A DNA stretch of 16,423 bases from CAYLPU01 sp964385635 (GTDB lineage: Bacteria > Chloroflexota > Anaerolineae > B4-G1): the NCBI GenBank assembly GCA_964385635.1, contig CAYLPU010000110.1, forward strand, positions 1 to 16,423, read 5' to 3'. Of the stretch, positions 6,216-12,840 are shown in pieces. The notes beneath the pieces are model-generated. The model searched no databases. It worked only from the letters and a program-made list of their open reading frames with translations, and was not told the DNA's origin. Made by a program: the position numbers and the translations under genes. Numbering within the stretch: position 1 is the first letter of the stretch; each line of letters opens with the position of its first letter.

Positions 6216-6221
6216 ATAGAA

Positions 6222-6249
6222 AGATCGGGGGCCTCTTGGCCCCCGATCT
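6222..6249 (-). terminator. Rho-independent terminator of the infC-rpmI-rplT operon
   Basis: A perfect 12-bp stem AGATCGGGGGCC / GGCCCCCGATCT with a 4-nt loop is followed on the minus strand by TTCTATTTG. It lies 26 bp after the rplT stop codon. Confidence 0.9.
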
Positions 6250-6275
6250 CTACCTTCTTAGTCAAATGCTTCTCC

Positions 6276-6626
6276 CTATGCCGCGTCCTTCGCCACCTCC
6301 GCGATCTGTGCGAAAGTACCCGCATCCCGCACGGCGATGTCGGCCATGACCTTGCGGTCCAACTCCACCCCGGCCTGCTTCAGGCCGTGGATGAAGCGGC
6401 TGTAGGAAAGGCCATTCTCCCGTGATGCCGCGTTGATGCGAGTGATCCACAATCTCCGCAGGTCCCGTCGCCTCTGCCGGCGATCCCGATAGGCGTACCA
6501 CAGCGCCTTCATCAGCGCTTCGTTGGCACGACGGAAGAGACGGTGGCGCGTGCCATAGTACCCCTTGGTCTGGCGAAGTACCTTCTTATGACGGTAGTGC
6601 GTCCTGGTTCCTCCCTTGACTCTCAC
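6276..6626 (-). CDS. rplT: 50S ribosomal protein L20
   Basis: L20 binds 23S rRNA early in large-subunit assembly. The 116-residue, strongly basic protein shows the family start RVKGGTRTHYRHKKVL, then KGYYGTRHRLFRRANEALMKALWYAYRDRR and the C-terminal globular part with LWITRINAA and SYSRFIHGL. A GTG at 6626 is the start: the family N-terminus begins exactly there, and the extension upstream lies in the end of rpmI. Only 4 nt separate it from the rpmI stop, so translation is coupled. In other bacteria L20 represses its own operon through an mRNA site; no such site could be identified here by eye. Confidence 0.96.
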   Translation of the reverse strand: MRVKGGTRTHYRHKKVLRQTKGYYGTRHRLFRRANEALMKALWYAYRDRRQRRRDLRRLWITRINAASRENGLSYSRFIHGLKQAGVELDRKVMADIAVRDAGTFAQIAEVAKDAA

Positions 6627-6630
6627 AGCA

Positions 6631-6852
6631 CTATTTCCCCTTTTTCCCCAGATACGGTGCCAAACGGCGCACACGTCGCTGCACGCCTTTCGACTCCACT
6701 GGAATCATCTCGTCGTAGAGACGCTTCGCGCGCGCGCTCTTTTTGCGCCGCAAGTGGGACTTGCCCAACTTGGTGCGCATCAACTTGCCTTTTCCGCCCC
6801 TCGTCCGGCGGAAACGCTTGGACGTGGACTTGTGGGTCTTGATTTTCGGCAT
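6631..6852 (-). CDS. rpmI: 50S ribosomal protein L35
   Basis: This small basic protein of the large subunit has 73 residues, starting MPKIKTHKSTSKRFRRTRGGKGK and containing HLRRKKSARAKRL. The start is the ATG at 6852, placed by the family N-terminus and by AAGGGG a few bases upstream. The 7-residue extension that an upstream start would add is not in the family. The C-terminus (VQRRVRRLAPYLGKKGK) is a little longer than the usual 64-66 residues. It lies between infC (17 bp upstream) and rplT (4 bp downstream), the standard order. Confidence 0.96.
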   Translation of the reverse strand: MPKIKTHKSTSKRFRRTRGGKGKLMRTKLGKSHLRRKKSARAKRLYDEMIPVESKGVQRRVRRLAPYLGKKGK

Positions 6853-6869
6853 TCCCTTACCCCTTCGTG

Positions 6870-7412
6870 TCACCTTGTCTTTGCTGGTGTCAGAACCATC
6901 AGCATCGTGCGCCCTTCCAGATTCGGTCGCTGCTCGACCTCCGCGACGTCGGACAGTTCCTCGGCAATCTGCACCAGTTGCTCACGGGCGATCTCGGGGT
7001 AGGTGATCTCCCGGCCACGGAAGCGAACGCGCACCTTGACCTTCAACCCATCTCCTAGCCAACGCCGGGCATCACGGATCTTGAAAGACCTGTGATGATC
7101 AGTCGTCTTAGGACGCAAGCGGATCTCTTTGACCTCGACCTGCTTCTGTGCCTTACGCGCCTCTCGTTCCCGCTTGGCCTGCTGGTACAGAAACTTACCA
7201 TAGTCCATCACCCGGGCGACAGGGGGATCTGCAGATGGTGACACTTCCACCAGGTCCAGATCCTTGGCATGGGCAGCCGCCAAGGCCTCAGATAGCGACA
7301 CTACACCCGCGTGATCGCCATCCGCATCAATGAGTCGGACCTCGGACGCCCGGATTTGATGGTTCAGGCGGTACTTCACTCGCTTGTCAGCACGATACTT
7401 CTTTTTCCTAAT
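6870..7412 (-). CDS. infC: Translation initiation factor IF-3, probable ATT start
   Basis: IF-3 binds the 30S subunit, keeps subunits apart and checks start codons. The protein has the N-domain YRLNHQIRASEVRLIDADGD, the linker rich in Arg/Lys, then VKEIRLRPKTTDHH and the C-domain with KVRVRFRGREI and PNLEGRTMLMVL. I place the start at an ATT codon (complement of 7410-7412), giving 180 residues beginning M-RKKKYRADKRVKYRLN. A strong GGGGGAGGT (GGAGGT complement of 7420-7425) lies 7 nt before it, while the downstream GTG at 7379 has no good ribosome site. AUU starts are known for infC and make IF-3 limit its own synthesis. That regulation is inferred here. Confidence 0.93.
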   Translation of the reverse strand: MRKKKYRADKRVKYRLNHQIRASEVRLIDADGDHAGVVSLSEALAAAHAKDLDLVEVSPSADPPVARVMDYGKFLYQQAKREREARKAQKQVEVKEIRLRPKTTDHHRSFKIRDARRWLGDGLKVKVRVRFRGREITYPEIAREQLVQIAEELSDVAEVEQRPNLEGRTMLMVLTPAKTR

Positions 7413-7459
7413 TCCGTCTACCTCCCCCTATGTGAGCCAACCGGATATGCACTAGAGGG

Positions 7460-7488
7460 ATGATAACACAATTGCAGAAAGGTGTCAA
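7460..7488 (-). promoter_or_regulatory. Promoter of infC-rpmI-rplT
   Basis: Read on the minus strand, TTGACA (7483-7488) and TATCAT (7460-7465) are spaced by 17 bp. The predicted start near 7453 gives a leader of about 40 nt before the ATT codon. The promoter lies just after the thrS stop codon, and no strong thrS terminator is seen, so read-through from thrS is also possible. Confidence 0.75.
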
Positions 7489-7509
7489 ATCACCCCGGAC
7501 GATCACCGG

Positions 7510-9309
7510 TCAGAGCAGCCGTCTCTCCACTACCGCACCCTGCGCCAGGACAACGAAATCATCCACGGACATGGCACCGGGCACCTTGCCGTCACGCATT
7601 CGCAGATTCACCTGCCCCGCCTCCACTTCCCGGTCGCCGATGACGAGCATATAGGGGAACTTCTGCATCTGGGCATCCCGGATTTTGGCCTGCATACGCT
7701 CGCCCGAGTCGTCTACCTCCACCCGCAGACCACCTGCCCGCAGCCGCTCCGCTACGGAGCGAGCGTACTCCACATGACGGTCAGCGATGGGGATGAGGAC
7801 CACTTGTACGGGGCTCAGCCAGACCGGGAAAGCACCTCCGTAATGCTCCACCAGCACACCGAAGAACCGCTCCAGGCTCCCCAGCAGCGCCCGGTGGATC
7901 ATGTAGGGACGATGTTCCCTCCCGTCCTCACCTATGTAGACCATGTCGAACCGCTCGGGCAGGTTGAAGTCGAACTGGATCGTCGTCAACTGCCAGGTGC
8001 GGCCCAGGGCATCCTTGATGTGGATGTCAATCTTGGGGCCGTAGAACACCGCCTCGCCCTCCATCCGCTCGTAGGGCAGGCTTCGCGCCTCCAACGCCTG
8101 GACTAACGATGGCTCGGCTTGTTTCCACATCGCGTCGTCGCCGGCATACTTCTCTGGCGTTTTGGGGTCACGCACACTCAGTGCGACCTTGAACTCCTCA
8201 AAGCCAAAGCCGCGCAGCAGGTTCAGGCTGAAATCCAACACGCGCAGGATTTCATCCTCGACCTGTTCTGGCGTGCAGAAAATATGGGCGTCGTCCTGCG
8301 TAAAACCGCGCACCCGCAGCAAGCCATGTAACACGCCGCTGCGCTCGTAGCGATAGACCGTGCCCAACTCGGCCCAGCGCAAGGGCAGTTCACGGTACGA
8401 GCGCATCCGCGACTTGTAGATCATAATGTGGAATGGACAGTTCATCGGCTTGATGTAGTAATCTTGCCCGTCAACGTCCATGGGTGCGTACATACCATCT
8501 CTGTAGAAATCGAGGTGACCTGACGTCTCCCACAGTTGCGCACGACCGATGTGCGGTGTGAAGACGATGTCATAACCGCCCTCATAGTGCAGCCTGCGCC
8601 AGTAATCCTCAATCAAGACGCGTACCTGGCCGCCCTTTGGATGCCAGTAGGCCAGCCCTGCCCCACCCTCCTCGTGAAAACTGAGTAGGTCCAACTCCTT
8701 GATCAGCCGCCGGTGGTCCCTCTTCTCCACCTCCTTCTGCCAGGCCAGGAACTCTTCCAATTGCTCACTCGTCTCCCAGGCCGTGCCGTAGATGCGCTGG
8801 AGCATCGGGCGGCGTTCATCGCCGCGCCAGTAGGCCCCGGCCACGCTGAGCAACTTGATCGCGTCGGGGTTGATCTCCCGCGTATTGGCCACGTGCGGGC
8901 CTCGGCACAGGTCTACGAATGAGCCGCTCTCGTAGATTGAGAGTTTGGGCGCTTCCTCCAGCGGTTCGCCATACTCATCTATCCCGGCGGAGAGGATGCC
9001 GTCAACCAGTTCCAGTTTGTAGGGCTGATCGGCGAAAATGTCACACGCCTTATCCTCGTCAACCTCCTGATAGACAAAGTCATACCCCTCGGCGATGATC
9101 TCTCGCATACGGGCCTCAATCTCCGCCAGGTCTTCCGGCATGAGCGACCGGGATAGGTCGAAGTCGTAGTAGAAACCGTTTTCTATAGGCGGGCCGATAG
9201 CGATTTTGCCTTCTGGAAACCTCTCCAGTACCGCCTGGGCCATCACATGCGCCACCGAGTGACGTAGTCGGTAAAGATGACTTTCCTCGTATTTCACTTT
9301 CTCAGCCAT
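7510..9309 (-). CDS. thrS: Threonyl-tRNA synthetase lacking the TGS domain
   Basis: ThrRS attaches threonine to tRNA-Thr in the cytosol and edits serine. The protein is 599 residues, against about 640 in E. coli or B. subtilis. It starts almost at the N2 editing domain: RLRHSVAHVMAQAV carries the HxxxH pair and VDLCRGPH the further editing residues. The class II catalytic core has CPFH (zinc Cys), GLLRVRGFTQDDAHIF (zinc His) and PYMIHRALLGS (third zinc ligand His). The anticodon-binding domain begins at WLSPVQVVLIP. The start ATG 9309 has AGAGGAGG upstream. The roughly 60-residue TGS domain is absent, and the next upstream sequence is the T-box leader, so it was not simply missed. Expression should rise when uncharged tRNA-Thr accumulates. 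Confidence 0.96.
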   Translation of the reverse strand: MAEKVKYEESHLYRLRHSVAHVMAQAVLERFPEGKIAIGPPIENGFYYDFDLSRSLMPEDLAEIEARMREIIAEGYDFVYQEVDEDKACDIFADQPYKLELVDGILSAGIDEYGEPLEEAPKLSIYESGSFVDLCRGPHVANTREINPDAIKLLSVAGAYWRGDERRPMLQRIYGTAWETSEQLEEFLAWQKEVEKRDHRRLIKELDLLSFHEEGGAGLAYWHPKGGQVRVLIEDYWRRLHYEGGYDIVFTPHIGRAQLWETSGHLDFYRDGMYAPMDVDGQDYYIKPMNCPFHIMIYKSRMRSYRELPLRWAELGTVYRYERSGVLHGLLRVRGFTQDDAHIFCTPEQVEDEILRVLDFSLNLLRGFGFEEFKVALSVRDPKTPEKYAGDDAMWKQAEPSLVQALEARSLPYERMEGEAVFYGPKIDIHIKDALGRTWQLTTIQFDFNLPERFDMVYIGEDGREHRPYMIHRALLGSLERFFGVLVEHYGGAFPVWLSPVQVVLIPIADRHVEYARSVAERLRAGGLRVEVDDSGERMQAKIRDAQMQKFPYMLVIGDREVEAGQVNLRMRDGKVPGAMSVDDFVVLAQGAVVERRLL

Positions 9310-9386
9310 TGTTTTCCTCCTCTGTAGGTGATCGGATGGATTGCATACCAAAGCACGCGGATAGTTTCGGTGTCGTCGTCGGTCAC
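9294..9386 (-). CDS. Possible 30-codon ORF between the T-box and thrS
   Basis: After the T-box terminator, GAGGAGG is followed 8 nt later by GTG (9386) and 30 codons ending in TGA at 9294, which overlaps the first 16 nt of thrS. The product starts VTDDDTETIRVLWYAIHP and has four Thr codons (ACC, ACC, ACT, ACC), more than chance would suggest. It could be a coupling peptide or a Thr-sensing element, or simply the tail of the leader. I do not recognise a family. Confidence 0.3.
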   Translation of the reverse strand: MTDDDTETIRVLWYAIHPITYRGGKQWLRK

Positions 9387-9421
9387 TTCGATCACCTCCT
9401 CACAGCCACCAGATACAGAAA

Positions 9422-9445
9422 CCCCCACGCCCTGGGGCGCGGGGG
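9422..9445 (-). terminator. T-box intrinsic terminator
   Basis: The minus strand has CCCCCGCGCC / GGCGTGGGGG, a 10-bp stem (one G-U pair) with loop CCAG, followed by TTTCTGT. It is the terminator alternative to the antiterminator in the T-box. Confidence 0.88.
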
Positions 9446-9683
9446 TCATCCCACGTGGTTCCACCCAAGTTCGGCAACGGATCTCTCATCCGTCGACGCA
9501 CTCTGCGGCGATAACGGGCCGTCCCGGAGCCCCATACTCTCGCGCCACCGCGATTTGAGGGACCCACTCCCGGGGGGTCTTCCTACCCATCCGGCCAAAG
9601 GGGCTTGCAGCCTGTGACCCCTTCTCTCTTGGACCTTCAATGGGCAGTACTCGTCCCGGTCAACGCGTTCACAAAGCCATTAT
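9422..9683 (-). ncRNA. T-box riboswitch of thrS (threonine, specifier ACC)
   Basis: The leader shows the T-box features in order. Stem I starts GTTGACCGGGACGAGTAC, with the E-loop AGTA. CTGCCCA pairs with TGGGTAG above the specifier loop, and CCGGG pairs with CCCGG below it, so ACC (complement of 9576-9578) lies on the 3' side of that loop as a Thr codon. An AGAGAG motif follows in the distal part of Stem I. CGGAT/ATCCG forms Stem III. The T-box sequence TTGGGTGGAACCACG (9454-9468) has the TGGA bulge at 9460-9463. The terminator is at 9422-9445. Uncharged tRNA-Thr (GGU) should favour read-through. The TGGA predicts a U at position 73 of the tRNA. Confidence 0.92.
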
Positions 9684-9689
9684 GTATGT

Positions 9690-9717
9690 ATTATATGCAA
9701 TCCTCACGTTTTGTCAA
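9690..9717 (-). promoter_or_regulatory. Consensus promoter of the T-box/thrS transcript
   Basis: TTGACA (9712-9717) and TATAAT (9690-9695) are both perfect, with a 16-bp spacer. Start near 9683. The -35 box is only 24 bp after the oppF stop codon, and no terminator lies between them. Confidence 0.9.
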
Positions 9718-9740
9718 ATCCACCACCCGTTGCACTCCCA

Positions 9741-10721
9741 TCAGGCGCGGTGACAGGCGACGAAGTGACCCCCGCCCACGTCCCGCAACTGGGGCTCTTC
9801 TTCAGAGCAGACGTTCGTGGCGAGAGGGCAGCGGGTGTTGAAGTGGCAGCCGGGGGGCGAGTCGGCCGGGCTGGGGACGTCCCCCTCCAGGATGATGCGC
9901 TTGCGCAGGCGCTCGGCGGCCGGGTCCGGCACCGGGACGGCGGAGAGGAGCGCCTGCGTGTAGGGGTGGGCCGGGTGGTCGTACAGTTCGTCCTTCTTGG
10001 CCAGTTCCACCAGTTTGCCCAGGTACATCACCGCTACTCGATCACAGATATGGCGCACCATACTCAGATCGTGGGCGATGAACAGGTAGGTCAGCCCCAA
10101 CTGGTCCTGCAGGTCCTCTAGCAGGTTGACCACCTGGGCCTGGATGGAGACGTCGAGGGCGGAGATAGGCTCGTCGCAGACGATGAACTCTGGATTGGAG
10201 GCCAGCGCACGAGCGACGCCGATGCGCTGTCGCTGCCCGCCGGAGAATTCGTGGGGGTAGCGGTTGATGAAGCGAGGATTGAGGTGGACCAGACGAAGCA
10301 ACTCCTGGACTCGCTCGACCTGCTCCTCGCCCGAGGCAAGTTTGTGGACCCGCAGGGGCTCGCTGATGATGCGGGCGATGGTCATCCGCGAGTTAAGAGA
10401 GGCGTAAGGATCCTGAAAGATCATCTGCATCCGTCGCCGCATGCACCGCAACTCCTCACTCTTCAGAGCGATCAGGTCGGCCCCGTCGAAGATCACCTGG
10501 CCCGCGGTGGGGCGATACAGTTGGAGGATTGTGCGGCCGGCCGTCGTCTTCCCGCAGCCGCTCTCGCCCACCAGCCCCAGCGTCTCCCCTCGGTAAATGT
10601 CAAAGGTCACCCCATCCACCGCCCTGACCGCCCCCACCTGTCGCTGAATGAGGATGCCCCGGGTGATGGGGAAGTGCTTCTTGAGGCCATGTACCTGCAC
10701 CAGCACATGGTCGTCGTTCAT
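9741..10721 (-). CDS. oppF: Oligopeptide/dipeptide ABC transporter ATPase, OppF-like
   Basis: This is one of the two ATPases that power peptide uptake. The 326-residue protein has Walker A GESGCGKTT (52-60), the Q-loop at MIFQDPYASLNSRM, the signature FSGGQRQR, Walker B FIVCDEPISALD and the switch His in IAHDL. The C-terminal oligopeptide-transport extension carries four cysteines: PPGCHFNTRCP, NVC and VACH. A 4Fe-4S cluster at this place has been reported for some family members. ATG 10721 has GGGAGGGAACC upstream. It is last in the operon, 73 bp after oppD, and the gap holds a duplicated start region and a hairpin. The gene symbol reflects the operon position; the substrate could be di- or oligopeptides. 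Confidence 0.93.
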   Translation of the reverse strand: MNDDHVLVQVHGLKKHFPITRGILIQRQVGAVRAVDGVTFDIYRGETLGLVGESGCGKTTAGRTILQLYRPTAGQVIFDGADLIALKSEELRCMRRRMQMIFQDPYASLNSRMTIARIISEPLRVHKLASGEEQVERVQELLRLVHLNPRFINRYPHEFSGGQRQRIGVARALASNPEFIVCDEPISALDVSIQAQVVNLLEDLQDQLGLTYLFIAHDLSMVRHICDRVAVMYLGKLVELAKKDELYDHPAHPYTQALLSAVPVPDPAAERLRKRIILEGDVPSPADSPPGCHFNTRCPLATNVCSEEEPQLRDVGGGHFVACHRA

Positions 10722-10811
10722 GGTTCCCTCCCTGAGAAACCTTGGGAAAGAAACCAGGTTTTGAGGAAAAAACCCGGTTTCAGATAGTTGTCGCTCATCG
10801 TTCCCTCCCTG
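10710..10811 (-). repeat. Duplicated start region around the oppD-oppF junction
   Basis: Two 25-bp copies, 10710-10734 and 10787-10811, match at 22 of 25 positions. On the minus strand each reads CAGGGAGGGAAC, then a start ATG and GAC-rich codons. The downstream copy is the real oppF start; the upstream copy overlaps the oppD stop. Between them a 52-bp insert contains the hairpin GAAACCGGGTTTT / AAAACCTGGTTTC, a 13-bp stem with one G-U pair. The insert resembles dispersed AACCGGGTTT repeats. Confidence 0.8.
10718..10798 (-). CDS. Possible 26-residue ORF bridging oppD and oppF
   Basis: ATG (10796-10798) overlaps the oppD stop as ATGA, and the TGA at 10718-10720 overlaps the oppF ATG as ATGA. 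The product begins MSDNYLKPGFFLKTWF and resembles oppF (MNDD) only at its first residues because of the duplication. AGGGAGGGAACG precedes it. It would keep translation coupled across the insert. Product function, if any, is unknown. Confidence 0.35.
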   Translation of the reverse strand: MSDNYLKPGFFLKTWFLSQGFSGREP

Positions 10812-11781
10812 TGGTCACGTCTACCCAGCAGGCAATCTCGTGGCCGGGCCCGACAGGCTCCAGTCGGGGGTTCTCCTGGCGGCACCGCTCTACTGCGTAT
10901 TCACAGCGGGGGGTGAAGGGGCAGCCCGGTGGAAGGCCCAGGAGGTCCGGCGGGAGCCCGGGGATGGTCGCCAGTTTCTCGCCGCTAGAGCGGTCCACCC
11001 GCGGCAGGGACTTCATGAGCGCGAGCGTGTACGGGTGGCGAGGGTCGCCGTAGATGTCGTCCACGCTTCCCCGCTCGACGATGAAGCCCGCGTACATCAC
11101 GACCACCTTCTCCGCCAGGCCCGCGATGATGCCCAGGTCGTGGGTGATCCAGATCACCGCCATCCCCAACCGGTCCCGCAGGTCCTTGACCAGGTCAATG
11201 ATCTGGGCCTGGATCGTCACGTCCAGAGCGGTAGTGGGCTCGTCGGCGATGAGAATACTGGGATCACAGGCCAGCGCCATCGCGATCATCGCTCGCTGGC
11301 GCATCCCGCCCGAGAACTGGTGAGGATAGTCGCCGTACCGGTCGGCCGCCTGGGGGATGCCCACCATCTCCAGCAACTCCACCACCCGCAGACGGGCCTC
11401 TTCCCGGCCCATCCCCAGGTGGACGATCAACGGTTCAATGACCTGGCGGCCGATGGTCAGAACCGGGTTGAGGGAGGTCATCGGATCCTGGAAGACCATG
11501 GCGATTTCCTTGCCACGGATGTGCTCAATCTGTGCCTCGTCCAATCTCAAGAGGTCCTGCCCCCGGTAGAGGACCTGACCGGCAGCGATCTTGCCGGGCG
11601 GGTCAGGGATGAGCCCCATGACGGAGAGGACGCTGACGCTCTTGCCGCAGCCGCTCTCCCCCACGATCCCCAGCGTCTCTCCCTCCTCCAGCGTGTAAGA
11701 GATGCCATTGACGGCGTGGACGACGCCGTCCAGCGTGTAGAAACGGGTGGTGAGGTCTCGAATTTCTAATAGCGGAGCCAC
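10795..11781 (-). CDS. oppD: Oligopeptide/dipeptide ABC transporter ATPase, OppD-like
   Basis: This is the partner ATPase in the transporter. The 328-residue protein shows Walker A GESGCGKS (41-48), MVFQDPMTSLNPVLTIG, the signature FSGGMRQRAMIAMALA, Walker B ILIADEPTTALD and WITHDLGI. The C-terminal extension has the same four-cysteine pattern as OppF (PPGCPFTPRCEYAVERC ... ACW), a possible 4Fe-4S site. The start is GTG 11781, with AGGAGGG overlapping the oppC stop. oppC ends 9 bp upstream, so the genes are co-translated. Confidence 0.94.
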   Translation of the reverse strand: MAPLLEIRDLTTRFYTLDGVVHAVNGISYTLEEGETLGIVGESGCGKSVSVLSVMGLIPDPPGKIAAGQVLYRGQDLLRLDEAQIEHIRGKEIAMVFQDPMTSLNPVLTIGRQVIEPLIVHLGMGREEARLRVVELLEMVGIPQAADRYGDYPHQFSGGMRQRAMIAMALACDPSILIADEPTTALDVTIQAQIIDLVKDLRDRLGMAVIWITHDLGIIAGLAEKVVVMYAGFIVERGSVDDIYGDPRHPYTLALMKSLPRVDRSSGEKLATIPGLPPDLLGLPPGCPFTPRCEYAVERCRQENPRLEPVGPGHEIACWVDVTTGRER

Positions 11782-11790
11782 GGTTCCCTC

Positions 11791-12741
11791 CTACTCAGCC
11801 TCAGCAAGGGCCCGGGGATCAAGGGCGTCGCGCAGCCCGTCCCCGACGAAGTTGATCCCCAGCACTGTCAGCAGGATCAGTACCCCCGGGAAGAACCACA
11901 TCCAGGGCTCGGACTCCAGATGATGGTAGGCCTGATCCAGCATGTTGCCCCAGGTGGCCGTCGGAGGTTGGACCCCCACCCCCAGGAAACTGACGTAGGC
12001 CTCGCTCATGATGGCGTTGGCCACTCCCAGCGTGGCGGCGACGACAATGGGAGCAATGCTGTTAGGCAGGATGTGTCCAAAGATGATCGAGGCATTGCGC
12101 GCACCAACGCAGCGGGCGGCAGTCACGAACTCCTGTTCCTTGAGGGAGAGAAAGTTAGCCCGCACGATGCGGGCCAGGTACATCCAACTGGTCAGACCAA
12201 TGACGCCGATGATGACGACGACGCTGCCGCTGAACGAGCGGCCCAGCAGTTTGAAGGATGGGATTTTGCCCCCGAAAAACTTGGCCAGCAGGATGAGCAG
12301 GAAAAGTTGGGGGATGTTGAACATGGCCTCGGTGAAACGCATCAGAATGGCATCAATGAAGCCACCGTAGTACCCAGAGATGGCTCCAATCAGCACGCCA
12401 ACGGTTACCGATACGATCACGGCACATAGGCCGATCAGAACGGATATTTGGCCTCCGTAGATGGTACGAGCCAGAATGTCCCGACCTGTGCCATCGGTGC
12501 CGAAGGGAAACGAGCGCGACGGCGAAGAGAGCGTGACGGACAGATCGATGCGGTTGGCCTCCGCCTCCGAGTAGAAGAAGGCTCCCACTGTGACGTAAAG
12601 GATGATGACGATGAGCAGGCCGACACCGGCCATAGCCATCTTGTGCCGGCGAAAACGGCGCCACGCCACCTGCGCTGGCGTCAGCGGAGGCCGCTCGACC
12701 TCTTCCTCGAAGAATTCCCAGGTTACCTCTGTTACAGCCAT
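11791..12741 (-). CDS. oppC: Peptide ABC transporter permease, OppC-like
   Basis: This is one of the two membrane subunits that form the translocation pore. The 316-residue protein has the OppC N-terminal region (AQVAWRRFRRHKMAMAGVGLL), then FPFGTDGTGRDILARTIYGG, several transmembrane segments, and the EAA loop EFVTAARCVGARNASIIFGHILPN that contacts the ATPases. It ends with GDGLRDALDPR. The start ATG 12741 is preceded by AAGGTGAG. The region upstream to oppB contains a degenerate second copy of the same start. Confidence 0.94.
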   Translation of the reverse strand: MAVTEVTWEFFEEEVERPPLTPAQVAWRRFRRHKMAMAGVGLLIVIILYVTVGAFFYSEAEANRIDLSVTLSSPSRSFPFGTDGTGRDILARTIYGGQISVLIGLCAVIVSVTVGVLIGAISGYYGGFIDAILMRFTEAMFNIPQLFLLILLAKFFGGKIPSFKLLGRSFSGSVVVIIGVIGLTSWMYLARIVRANFLSLKEQEFVTAARCVGARNASIIFGHILPNSIAPIVVAATLGVANAIMSEAYVSFLGVGVQPPTATWGNMLDQAYHHLESEPWMWFFPGVLILLTVLGINFVGDGLRDALDPRALAEAE

Positions 12742-12840
12742 CGTTTCTCACCTTAATTGTAGCGGACATGCCCCGCCCCCGGGGACTGGGGCTATGAGCC
12801 AGACTAAGTAGCCATTGTTTCTCACCTCAATCGTAGCGGA
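12737..12840 (-). repeat. Duplicated start region around the oppB-oppC junction
   Basis: Two 30-bp copies, 12737-12766 and 12811-12840, agree at 27 of 30 positions. Each spans, on the minus strand, a TCCGCTAC coding end, a TGA or TAA stop, AGGTGAGAAAC and ATGGC. The upstream copy contains the true oppB stop and gives only ATG-GCT-ACT-TAG. The downstream copy carries the true oppC start and still keeps an in-frame-like CGC-TAC-AAT-TAA end. The 44-bp insert contains a strong G/C hairpin (GCCCC ... GGGGC). Confidence 0.85.

Noticed and set aside
9310..9421. A hidden TGS domain in another frame upstream of thrS
   Set aside because: The 110 nt between T-box terminator and ATG are too short, and the only open frame does not resemble TGS.
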